From contig NW_006768787.1 in the NCBI RefSeq assembly GCF_000204055.1, positions 186,001-250,000 on the forward strand: 64,000 nucleotides of DNA, in the 5' to 3' direction. The DNA comes from Melampsora larici-populina 98AG31. Lineage: Eukaryota; Basidiomycota; Pucciniomycetes; Pucciniales; Melampsoraceae. Of the stretch, positions 11,901 to 21,499 are shown one piece after another. The position numbers were made by a program, and so were the translations under genes. Under the pieces are notes generated by a model. The model did not search any database. It was given only the letters and a program-made list of their open reading frames with translations, and was not told where the DNA came from. Position 1 is the first letter of the stretch, and every line of letters starts with the position of its first letter.

Positions 11901-12886
11901 TCATCGTCTCTTGCGAATTTTATTCTCTGGAAGTCATTTCTTTGATAAAGAACTTGGTGGGACGTTTCGAGCAGGACCAAAGGTTCGGGAGTTGTTTGAA
12001 AACAACAAAATCATCCAGAAGGGTTTAGGTTTTGATCCTGATTGGAACAAGAAACCCAAAGTCAAGTTTATTTGTGAGTGTATCATTTATCTTCTCTTGA
12101 AAATTCACACTCATATTTTGGGTTTTGTGATCATTGTCAAATCAGATTCCAAGGATGCTTCCAATTGTCCAGAGCAACTCAAGAGAGCATTTCCTCAACA
12201 TGAATGGAAATCTGTTGAAACCGCTATCCTGAGCAAGAATCAGAAGGTCAAGGCTGACGCTTTTGTATTTGTTTGTCCAATCGTCTTATCTTTCTTTGGT
12301 CAAAATATTGAAATCTTTTTTTTTAGATTCGTCAAGCAACTGACGCAAACACTGTCAATGAATCTATTGGATGTGTTGTCTCTGTATGGCAAGGTACCAC
12401 ACCAACAAACTCTCAGGCTTGGGTTGAAATTGTCCGCACTCAGCCCATCCCAGGAATCCATCCTTTTTATTATATGAAAGAGTTTCAAAAATGTGAGGAT
12501 AAGGTGTGGGTTCAGCTTAAAGTGCGTCTTTCAAAGCCATGATTTTTTTTCTAAAAAAAAAATGCTGACCAAATTTTTTATTAGGACATCAACTGCCTTT
12601 TGAATTTCCAGCACAACTGTCATGATGGAGATTGTGAAATTCTTCGAACCAAGACTCAGATGGTTGAACGGCGCGTCATCAGGCAAAAAGGATGGGAAGT
12701 TAATCACTCTGAACATAACTCATATATCCTCAATTCTTCTTCTTTCTATTCCGCTCAAGTCCATCGTGAGATGGCTAGTTTCGAAGTGGAAGATGTCACT
12801 CGGGAAGAATGGTGCTCTTCTGTTACACAGGGTCTTGACACCTGGGTGAATCCTGATGGCGCCTCAACACCTGAAGACGAAGTTTA
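8945..12886 (+). CDS. Plavaka/CACTA-like (Tnp2-related) transposase, multi-exon
   Basis: Exons separated by short GT-AG introns encode, in order: an N-terminal C-x2-C...H zinc-finger-like segment (CVLCHSRF...H); a Ser/Asp/Asn-rich stretch; a conserved WYPF region; LSNPLVSPHLVFIPEAVVD after 9820; the motif DDTSGNVSKKWNKHMSIY (about 10408-10462); a Cys segment with GNSPMHAEISNTPNPSM and LNPCRIC (10738-10815); DTPVETLHVVLLGITKYL (about 11321-11375); KPKFHMLLHLVNSIARLGPA with FESFN-like KLESFNRVTRDGSVHSN (11730-11860); and a C-terminal Cys/His segment QHNCHDGDC (about 12610). This order is that of widespread basidiomycete Tnp2-like/Plavaka proteins. No frame break was noticed in the conserved blocks, but intron borders were placed by eye. 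Catalytic acidic residues were not assigned. Confidence 0.7.
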
Positions 12887-12984
12887 ACTGTTGATGAGTC
12901 TGAGATTGTTCAAGTTGATGTAAAGTATTATAATTTTAATCCAATATTGTGTTTATTTTGTGAAATTATTAACTTCCTTTCAGA

Positions 12985-13275
12985 TGAGGTTGGATGTGTT
13001 TCGGATGAGTCTTGAGTATGATCGGACAAGATCAGATGAGTTTCAAATGAGATCGGATGAGTTTCGAATGAGTTTTGAGTATGATCGGATGAGTTTCAAA
13101 TGAGATCGGATGAGATCGGATGAGTTTCGGATGAGATCGGATGAGATCGGATGAGTTTCGGATGAGATTGGATGAGATTTGGATGAGATCGGATGAGTTT
13201 CGAGTATGATCGGATGAGTTTTGGATGAGTTTTGGATGAGTTTTGAGTATGATCGGATGAGATCGGATGAGTTTT
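12985..13275. repeat. GATCGGATGAG-type short tandem repeat
   Basis: About 290 bp consists of variants of GATCGGATGA and GTTT(C/T)GGATGA (10-12 bp units), on the minus strand read as His-Pro-Ile/Lys-Leu-Ile repeats that are not a gene. It lies 3' of the transposase gene, within the large element. Confidence 0.75.
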
Positions 13276-13829
13276 GGAGTAGTACATATACACATGAAGT
13301 TCAATTGATTTCTACAATCACTACTACAGTCACTGGTTGAAGATCTCACTCCGTTCAATCACTTAGAGCAATAAAAGAGGAGAACTAATTAACCTAGAAT
13401 TTGAATTAGAATTAGAATGGAATTTAATGGTAGTAGAAGATAATTTTTTCATTTTCTGTTTGATGATTGAAGATTGTTGTCTTTGATTCAGATGATAACC
13501 TGATTTGTCTAAATGGGAGTGTTTGATGGTTTGGATGGATTCATCTTTTCTGTAACTTGTTTTGTTGTTTGTTGTTTTGTTTTGGTGGTGGTGGTCTTTG
13601 CTGTTGTTGTTTTGTGATGAGTTGGATTTCAATTCAACGGCTTCAGTGAAACAGTGCTGGATGGTGATTCTGATTAAATTTTAAACATCAAATTAGGTAT
13701 CTTAAGCACTTAGACTTGAATCAATTTCCACTATCCAATTGACTTGACTCAATCAACTTCACTTCAGAACCACTTCACATCTCAGCATTCTCAAGAACTC
13801 TTCACAATGAACACCCTCAACTCAGTTTT

Positions 13830-14310
13830 ACATGGATCAGATCCATTTATTTATTGGTATTGATTATTCAAATGAAGTATTTAAAAAAGAACCTGAGAAA
13901 TATTTAAAACTTTGGAGCAAGATTGGAACGACCCTAAAAGTAGGAGCAGTAGAAGATATGTCAAATAAAGGGTTTCGAGGAAAACTTATCTTTGGTATTT
14001 CTGGATTTCTTAGGAATTGATCAACAAGGGATTTATAGAGTTCCAGGTGAAGAAATAGTGATTGAAAATTTACAAGCATCAATTGATGAAAGAGGTAAAC
14101 AAGACCCCACTTGACCCTCAAAGAAAAAAACCAAACAAAATTGACTAACTCGGATTTTGATTTTACTTTTTCTTTCTCCTATAATCAACTAGTTACAAAG
14201 ATGTACATAATATATCAGAGCTGAAATTGTTCTCAAAGGAAATTACAGGTGGAGTTATACCATTTGATCAATATGATACTGTTTTGGCTCAATGAAAGAT
14301 CAAGATATCC
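13830..14310 (+). pseudogene. RhoGAP-domain gene fragment carried inside the transposon
   Basis: The translation gives ...LKLWSKIGTTLKVGAVEDM, then after a frame change GIDQQGIYRVPGEEIVIENL. A GT-AG intron-like gap follows (about 14096-14212), then DVHNISELKLFSKEITGGVI and PFDQYDTVLAQ. These match the first two conserved blocks of RhoGAP domains (GI(F/Y)RV.G and DVH..A..LK.F.RELP.PL.P...Y), including the arginine-finger segment IYRVPG. The fragment has a frame break and a TGA at its end, and the rest of the domain is absent. Retention of an intron suggests capture from genomic DNA. The source gene is not in the window. Confidence 0.65.
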
Positions 14311-14639
14311 TGTTATTTGGAATCAAAAAAGAAGATTAGGTCAGTCGGATTCAAATCTGAACCTTAAAATCTAACTTTCAAAGACAAACAAGCAAAAGGA
14401 AAAAAACAATCAGCGTGAGCTACTCCCAAGTTCAACTGTGTGCATTGGAAAGTTGATCAAAGGATTTTGAACCTTACATATCACAGGTGTGACATTCAGT
14501 ATTAGGCATCACAGGTGTGACCGGTGCACCACCACTTAGGACCACTTCTCTTCCGATCAATTTCAATTCAACTTCAATCATTTCAATTTTCACTTTGATC
14601 GATCTTCTTTTTTTCCAATCTCTTCGGATCCACATTGGT

Positions 14640-15600
14640 CAAAGGTCTCTCTTTGACTTGGATCAGATCCATTTATTTATTGTAAGTCTCTCTCCTGTCT
14701 CTGTTGTCTTTCTTGTTCATGAGATCACTTTACTTCACTTCCTTCAAAGTTAGTGAATCAACCTATATTCCTTTTTTGTCGGTAAGCCTCTTATCTTGAC
14801 TTTTGATTGATCTTTTGTTTTCAATTTTGAATTTTTGATTGTGGTACTTTAGATTTTCAATCGTTCATCTCGGACTTGGATCAATCATCTATTTGTAAGT
14901 TTTTTTAATCTTTACTTCACTTGCTTCAAAGTTATTGTATCAAGCTTTCTTTCTTTTTTTTGTTGGTAAGTCTCTTATTTTGAAGTTTGATTGATTTCTT
15001 GTTTTCAGTTTTGATTTTTTGATTGTGATATTTTAGGTTCTCGATTGTTGATCTCGGACTTGGATTGATCATCTGTTTGTAAGTTGTTTTAACCTCTTCT
15101 TATCTCAAACTCCGTATTACAACAACATCACTAACATCATTTTGTTGGTAACTCTTTTTTTTGAAGATCAATTCTTTGTATTCAGTTCATTTCAAAGTTA
15201 TATTTTTGATTGCGGTACTTTTGATTTTTGATTGTTCATCTCGGACTTGGATCGATCATCCGTCTGTACGTTTTTTCAATCTTTACTTCGCTTCCTTCAA
15301 AGTTATCGGATCAAGCTTTCTTCCCTTTTTGTTGGTAAGCCTCTTGTCTTGAAGTATGATTGATTTGTTTTCAGTTTTAGTTTTAGTTTTTTGATTGTGA
15401 TACTTTAGGTTCTCACTTGTTCATTGGACTTGAACTTGAATCGGTCATCCATTTGTAAGTTATTTTTGATATCTTCTTATCTCAAACTCTTTGTTATAAC
15501 AACAACAGTAATGTCATTTTGTTTGTCTTAGTTTTTGCTTATCTCCACAACAGATTCATCTTTCATGTTGGAATAGGATTGATCATTTATTCAAATTTCG
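14640..15600. repeat. About 184-bp imperfect tandem repeats upstream of the second transposon gene
   Basis: The segment TCTCGGACTTGGATC(A/G)ATCATC followed by TTTGTAAGTT recurs near 14868, 15053 and 15240, with more diverged copies near 14652, 15423 and 15570 (spacing about 182-187 bp for the best copies). Each unit also contains GTTGGTAAG and TTTTCAG, so every unit resembles a mini exon with donor and acceptor sites. It probably forms a spliced 5' leader of the gene at 15810, which is inference. Confidence 0.6.
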
Positions 15601-15809
15601 ATCATCTTCAAATTTCATTTTAATTGTGGTTGGATTGAATTTTCAGTCGGATCAATCATTTCTCAAGGATTAGTTATTCTTTTGTAAGTATTTTAATCCC
15701 TCCTTTCTCTCGGACCCTTTATCACAACACCATTGCTAATATAACTCATCTGTTTGTGTTAGTCATTTCAGTAGGATCGATTAACTCGTCGAGACCACCG
15801 ATCATCAAG

Positions 15810-17793
15810 ATGCCCAAAACCAAGATGAAGAAGCGCACCCAATATGAAGACAGATTGTCTCCGCTTCCGGCCAGTTTTGAACCTGCACCCTCTGGAAGAA
15901 GTGGTAAGTTTTCTTTCTTACCTTGACTGCATTAACTGATACTGTTCCCTGTTCTTCTGTAGTACGAAGAAAACACCAACCATCTGCACAACACGCTGCC
16001 CTGGCTCCAAGCACTTCCCAAGCTCAAAAGAACTCTAACCGGTCCAAGAAGACCAACAACAACAATTCCAACGCTGCGACTTCCTCTGCTGTCCCTTCTA
16101 CACATCCTACTAACCATCCCACTTTTGTCCAGCCACATGTTCTTACCAATAGCCAGAAAACTTACTTAAATCAAGTTGTGGAATCTCTCAACCTCTCTAG
16201 CGAGTCTCACAAGCAAGTCCTGAAGATATGCGAGGTAAGTAGTTCTTTTCTTTATTTCTTTCTCTTATAATCATTGGCTGATATGTGTCTTTCAGGATAC
16301 TCGACCAGAAAATCAATTCATTGGAACGATCGGGTTCCTCTCTTACATCCAGCAAACTGTTGAGAGCGGATTGGCAAATCGGCCACTTGCTCTCCAGTCT
16401 ACTGCTGTCAACAGTTGGAAGCCTTCTGATGTACTAAAGGTAAGTTTGAGTTTTTTCTTCTCCTTTCATCTTCCTTTTTTCCACTGATATGTTTGTTTTT
16501 CTATTTAGGATGTGGCTTGACCCGACTTCAATGCCTTGATTGTGGATGTTCAAATTCAAGCGTACTCTCGGACCCAAGACTCCATGCAAACTGCCATACA
16601 CCATACTTTTGATGCGCTATGCAAAGTACGTTTTTTTATTCTTTTATTCTTTTTTTTTGTTTGATTTTAATTATGATCTCTATTGTAGAAGTATATCAAA
16701 TCGAAAGACACAGAATTCATAGCAGCTCAGTACCCTCCTGGGTATGGAACCCCTGATGGGTCTGCAGCAACCAAGGCTGTTAACGACTGGGCCAATCGAT
16801 TGGCAACCGACACACGTAGCCGTTTACGTAACACAGTAAGTACTTTTTTGTATTATCAATTGCTTTTCCATCTTGCTGACCCATGCTTCATTATTACTAG
16901 CTGCTTACTAATGTCAAACCATCGGGCAAAACAAAACCCACCCACCCCATGCCCAGTCTTAAGCGTCTTGTTAGTTTGGTAAGGTTTTATTTATTTATTT
17001 TTTACTTGTTTCTCTGCTTAGTTATTTTTTTGTTCAAGCAGGTCCACCACACATTTATCCTTCAAACTGACCCTCGGACAGAAGACCAGCTATTTGAGCA
17101 TGTCTCCAAAGACTTCAAACATCGACTGGCTTTCTTGGTAAGTTATTGCTATCTTTATGTCATTTTTCACTATATACTGATATTTATGATGGTCCTTGGT
17201 AGCGCTTACATGCTGTCCACACTTATCAAATTCCAAGCACTGATCACAAGTATTGTGTCTGGAATAGTGTTGATGACACTCTGGAATTCCTCAAGATTCA
17301 GAAAGCCGAGCATGGAAAGTTATACAAGGAGGCGTAAGTTTTTATTCTATTTTTTTAACTCGTCTCTTATGATTTTAATAATCTGACAACTTTTTCTTCC
17401 AGGTTCTACAACTCAATCATGGAGCTTAATAATCAATATTTCGAACACTCTTTGGCTTACACGGAAATTGATGAAGAAGACGAAATGGCTCCCCCTACAG
17501 AAGATGAGATTATGTATGAATACACCCGCTTGAAAAAGAAAAAAGCTGACAAAAAGAAGCAAAAGAATCAGATTCAAGAACATCAAGAAGAAGAAGAAGA
17601 AGAAGAAGAAGAAGAACATCAAGAAGAAGAAGAAGAAGAACAAAAACATGAACATCAAGAAGAAGAAGGAGAAGAAGGAGAAGAAGAAGAAGAAGAAGAA
17701 GAAGGAAATGGAGATCAGCAAGATGATGATGGATTTGTAAATGGGCTTCATGATCCATCTGTAAATGAAGACACTGGCTCACCTGTAGTTTAA
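15810..17793 (+). pseudogene. Second gene of the large transposon: basic N-terminus, Glu-rich C-terminus, unknown family
   Basis: At least eight exons with clean GT-AG introns encode MPKTKMKKRTQYEDRLSPLP..., a Ser/Asn/Pro-rich region, a conserved-looking helical region (DTRPENQFIGTIGFLSYIQQ; PDFNALIVDVQIQAYSRTQD), then exons with VHHTFILQTDPRTEDQLFEH and an acidic tail made by (GAA)n (17583-17705). The fourth exon contains an in-frame TGA at 16518-16520 (DVA*PDFN), most simply a mutated CGA. No domain is recognised. Its position beside the transposase recalls the second (TNPA-like) product of CACTA elements, but no homology supports that. Frames otherwise stay open across all splice joins. 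Confidence 0.6.
17583..17705 (+). repeat. (GAA)n coding microsatellite
   Basis: Interrupted GAA repeats encode the poly-Glu tail of the preceding gene. Opposite-strand Leu/Phe-rich open frames over the same bases are shadows. Confidence 0.85.
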
Positions 17794-17989
17794 GATGATT
17801 TTCTTTTTTTTCTTCAATTTTTTTTTTTTTTTTTTTTCTCAATTTATTTGTTAGGCTTTGTTCTGAGTGTAATTACTATTTCCTTTCTCATTTGTATTGT
17901 TTCCAGTCTCCCTGAAATTTACTATATGTAGCAAGAATGCTATAGATGTGAGATCCCTGAGCCAGAACAATAAAATTCGGTCCTAATGA

Positions 17990-18350
17990 AACAGGACTGG
18001 AATACGGTGAACCTGAATAGGTGACCCATCACCTGTTTGTTGGGTGAGATGGCCCACCTGTTTGTTGGGTGAGATGGCCCACCTGTTTGTTGGGTGATGG
18101 CTCACCTGTTCACTAGCTGAAGGCTCACCTGTTCACAAGGTGATGGGTCACCTGGTCACTAGGTTGAGATGACTCGCACTATGACCAGGTGAGCCTTCTC
18201 ACCTAATGACCAGGTGAGCCATCATCTTGTGATCACATGGCCGTGTCAGGTGATGGTCACACTGGCTTTCATGTGGCGCCGGTAAATGTGGCATAGTGTG
18301 AAGAGCCTAGGATTTATTGGCAGAGGCCAATTTCACCTGATCTTCACATG
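17990..18350. repeat. Right subterminal repeat array of the Plavaka/CACTA-like element
   Basis: From about 18029 a ~24-bp unit CACCTGTTTGTTGGGTGAGA is repeated, first nearly perfectly (three copies), then as diverged CACCTGTTCAC(T/A)AG units. After about 18190 the motif appears inverted as CAGGTGAGCC and CAGGTGATGG. This is the counterpart of the left array and lies directly inside the terminal repeat. Confidence 0.75.
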
Positions 18351-18369
18351 CCGGCCGCCCCGTGGTGTA

Positions 18370-21053
18370 TTTGTCTTTACTTTTGCATTTTCAATTGGAA
18401 TCAAAGAATATCGACCTGTTTTGAGTTTGCCTAATTCTTCATAGATCTTGCGAAGAGAATGTTCCGGAAGCTCAATCAATTGATTGATCTTTGATTTCAC
18501 AGCGTTTTGGAGTTCTTCGTGGCTTCCAGGAGGCGCGGCGAGGCAGCAATGCCATTGCTGATGGACAAGAGTTGGCAACAAGTATTTGTTGTTAGAATCT
18601 TCGAATGCCGGAGCGAGATCATGAGAACAGGGTAAACCCCAGGCGCCGCGAAAACAATTAGTACAGTCTCTTTTGAAAGATTCTGAAATGAGATCATATT
18701 GTTTTTTGATTTTCTTGAGCGCAAAATGCGAAATGACCCGGTTAAGTTCTTGAAACGAATCTGGCATACCAAGTAAGGTCTTCTGGTTTTCAACACCTAA
18801 TGAAATACTGATTTCTTTGTATTGCAAGTCACCAGCACGCTCAAAGGCCTTGAAGCACATCAGAAAATCATTGTTACTCCCATTTAAGAATTTTTTAAGG
18901 CAATGGTGACCACCTTCAACTCGCGAAGTCGAGGAGTTCCCAAAGTGTGGAGTTTGAGAAGTACAAAGTGCCACAAACTTGTGTGAACAAGAAATCCAAG
19001 TTTTCTCGAGATACTCTAAGATGCCGTGTCGTCGAGCTATGGTGGTCACAGCTTCCAGGTTTTCGTCATGTTGTTCAGTTGTCGTGCTTTGAATGTAACG
19101 ATTCCATATCTTCATAAACTCCGTCCATTCAGGGCCTTTGAAGTTTTTCTTACATTTCTTGCCAATATTGTAATTTATGTGCCATATGCACAGCAGATGT
19201 GACGAAGCAGGGAAAACTTTATTGATGGCGTTGTACAAGGCCGGCTCCGCATTGGTACAGAAAGTCTTGGGTAGTTCGATATTTGTGTTTTCGGAATCGC
19301 CATTGAACACTACAGGTTTCAGTTGCTCCAAAGCCCAAATGTAGCAATCCTCCACTTCGCTATGCATGAAACAAAGAGCTATTGTAAATGTTTTGTGACA
19401 GTTGGTGGTTCCTACTATGTGAAGAAGCGGCAAGTTGAATCTGTTCGTTTTATAAGTGCAGTCAATTCCTATGACCGTGGGAAATCTACGAGCTAGTTCT
19501 ATTCCGTCAGGGCTGGCCATGAATAGCGAATTGAGGGTACCATCGCTGGACGTTGTCGTTCTAAATGCCCACTTTTCTTCGGTAATGAGATCAAAAAGCC
19601 CTTGGATTGGTGTTCGACCACGTAACCAGGTGTCTCTCTGCCGAGATAATGCATTTCGGATGTCTCGTACAAGTGGTTCGCAGCCGGGGGGAAATTTAAT
19701 GAGGGCCCGGATTTGTGCAGGACGACATCCAGCTGACGCCAGGAGTTCCATCTCGTCTAAGATTGCATCCGAAAATTGCCGGTTTTTTGAGTGATTGTTG
19801 GGTTGATCAAAGGCTTCGTGGTTGTGATGATGTTTTGCAGCGGTCTTGGGGTCATGCTGTACAACCCATCGTTCTTTACGTGAATGGTAGTTCAAAGATA
19901 GCTCAAAGGGACAATTGGTCATCTTAGTTGAAGTTTCGCGCTGAGTGGCCACAGATGCCACCAAACGGCCCAGGCAACACCTGAAATACACTCGGACCTT
20001 TTTTCCATTCTTAACGGTCTTGTGACTCTTGATCGCAATGCCGTATCCTTGGTGCCGGGCGACTGCGTTCAGATACATTACTCCACTTTCCAAAGCTACA
20101 AATTCCTTGCCGAAAACAGTCGAGTTCATGAGTTTGATCGGCGGTTCTCCTGGTCCCACCAGAGCAAAAGAGAAACCATAACCATAAAAGTCAGTTTAGG
20201 TGGTGAGCAATCGTGATTTGAAATCAAAAAATCAAGCTAAATGAAATGACCAACCGATAGGAGGCCAATCCTCATCACGCTCAGCTTGGATGTCAATATA
20301 CTCCTCTTCTTCGTCATCGATGTCTTTTTCGGCTTCTGTAAGGTTTTGAATAACAACAGCTGGAACAATAGGATCTTGAATTTGAACTATAGGATCTTGG
20401 ATTTGAACTATAGGATCTTCAATCGGAACTATAGGATCTTGAGCTGGTACTTTAGGATCGTGATTCGGAACTATAGGGTCTTGATTCAAGTTTGAAGTAA
20501 GGTTGGGAACAACGTCGTCTGCTGGAGTGATGCTGGAATTTGTGGAAGGGGTAGCTGGTTGTTCGACCTCGGAAGTACGGCTTTGAGGCGTGATGTGAGT
20601 AAGATGATGAGTGCTCGGACGAAAACTTGATGGGTACTGGCCATGATGTGAAGGAGGTGGATGATACATGTAAGGATAAGGTTGAGGTTGGTAATATCGC
20701 CAGTTATGAGAGTTTGGGAAACGATGAGGGTCCTCACTAATCGCCTCGTTGGCTGAGGTATCATGGTGATAACTAAAGTCTGGGTGTGGGTGTGGGGGCC
20801 AGTAGTCGGGAACAGGCAACATGTAAGGGTTGTATGGATGGTATGGAGGTCGTGGTGGTGGTGGCAAACATTGGGATGGTACTATTTCCCGAACAAACGT
20901 TGGGGGAGCTATCGTGTTTGGTAAGACTGTTTTTGAACCGGGAGCCATACTGGGGTCACCTGTTGATTGACTTGTTGGGGGTTGATGCGTTGAGAACATG
21001 ATTTGGTAAGTTGGATGGTCAAGAGAACTTAGAGTCAAAGTATAGATCGACAC
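18370..21053 (-). pseudogene. MULE transposase with FAR1-like zinc finger (N-terminal part of the MULE-OTU gene)
   Basis: Exon 1 (about 20254-21053) is Pro/His/Tyr-rich with DPIV(P/Q) repeats and ends in an acidic segment. Exon 2 (from about 20160) starts with a FAR1/WRKY-GCM1-type zinc finger (FVALESGVMYLNAVARHQGYGI...C..C...H-x-H). The transposase core follows: GIDCTYKTNRFNLPLLHIVG with the first catalytic Asp, CTNAEPALYNAINKVFPASS at the second position where Asp is replaced by Asn (codon at 19251-19253), HLLCIWHIN, and TSRVEGGHHCLKKFL with the catalytic Glu. A SWIM-like finger CFRGAWGLPCSH follows. The frame is cut at KVKTN by the 10.9-kb element. Loss of the second acidic residue predicts an inactive enzyme. 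Confidence 0.8.
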
Positions 21054-21499
21054 CTGATAGAGAGAAGGGATAAGGAAGGGTCAGCGTGTGGTTTCGAAGT
21101 CCACAGGAGAGGTGAGAGACTCAAGAGTGAGACTTACCATCTTGGGACAAGACAACTAGTGTCAACTAGCGTCCACTTGCGGTAAGTCGATCGAATCGAA
21201 GGAGGGATGGAGATGGAAAGGGAACGAAGAATGCTCTCTGCCCGGTTTGCTGGATGAGGTTGGCGTCCTAAATGCCTGGTTATGACGGAAATGCCCGATT
21301 GATATATCTGTATGCCCGGTTTGGGATATGTGGAGCCCTAAATGACATAAAGGGGCGGTGTATAGGTAGTTGCGCCCGGTTTGGGTGCGCGCTGCAGGGA
21401 AATTTGGCTGAGAAGGGTCCGGGTTGCTACTAATGTTGCGGGTACGGCCCCGGATAAACCGGGCTTCGGGTATTATCCGAGCGGGCGCCAAATAGTGCC

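Larger units (their letters stand above)
7491..18367 (+). mobile_element. Large Plavaka/CACTA-like DNA transposon (10.9 kb) with gene capture
   Basis: The ends are short inverted repeats: CACCACGGGGTG at 7491 and its counterpart CGCCCCGTGGTG ending at 18367. They are flanked by TA on both sides (7489-7490, 18368-18369). Removing the segment with one TA reconnects the MULE reading frame exactly (KVKTN/TRGRPRN), which independently proves both ends. Subterminal CACCTG/AGGTGA motifs occur at both ends. Inside are a Tnp2-like transposase gene (8945-12886), a RhoGAP fragment (13830-14310), about 184-bp tandem repeats (14640-15600) and a second multi-exon gene (15810-17793). Short CAC-starting ends plus subterminal repeats plus two genes recall En/Spm (CACTA) organisation. 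Confidence 0.8.

Noticed and set aside
13032..13632. Minus-strand open frames with HPKLIRSHP repeats
   Set aside because: Translation of the GATCGGATGAG tandem repeat; no gene structure.
17413..17842. Long Leu/Phe-rich minus-strand open frames
   Set aside because: Shadow of the GAA-rich coding microsatellite on the plus strand.
21162..21491. 109-codon minus-strand open frame
   Set aside because: Lies in the terminal CAAACCGGGC array region of the MULE and has repeat-derived composition.
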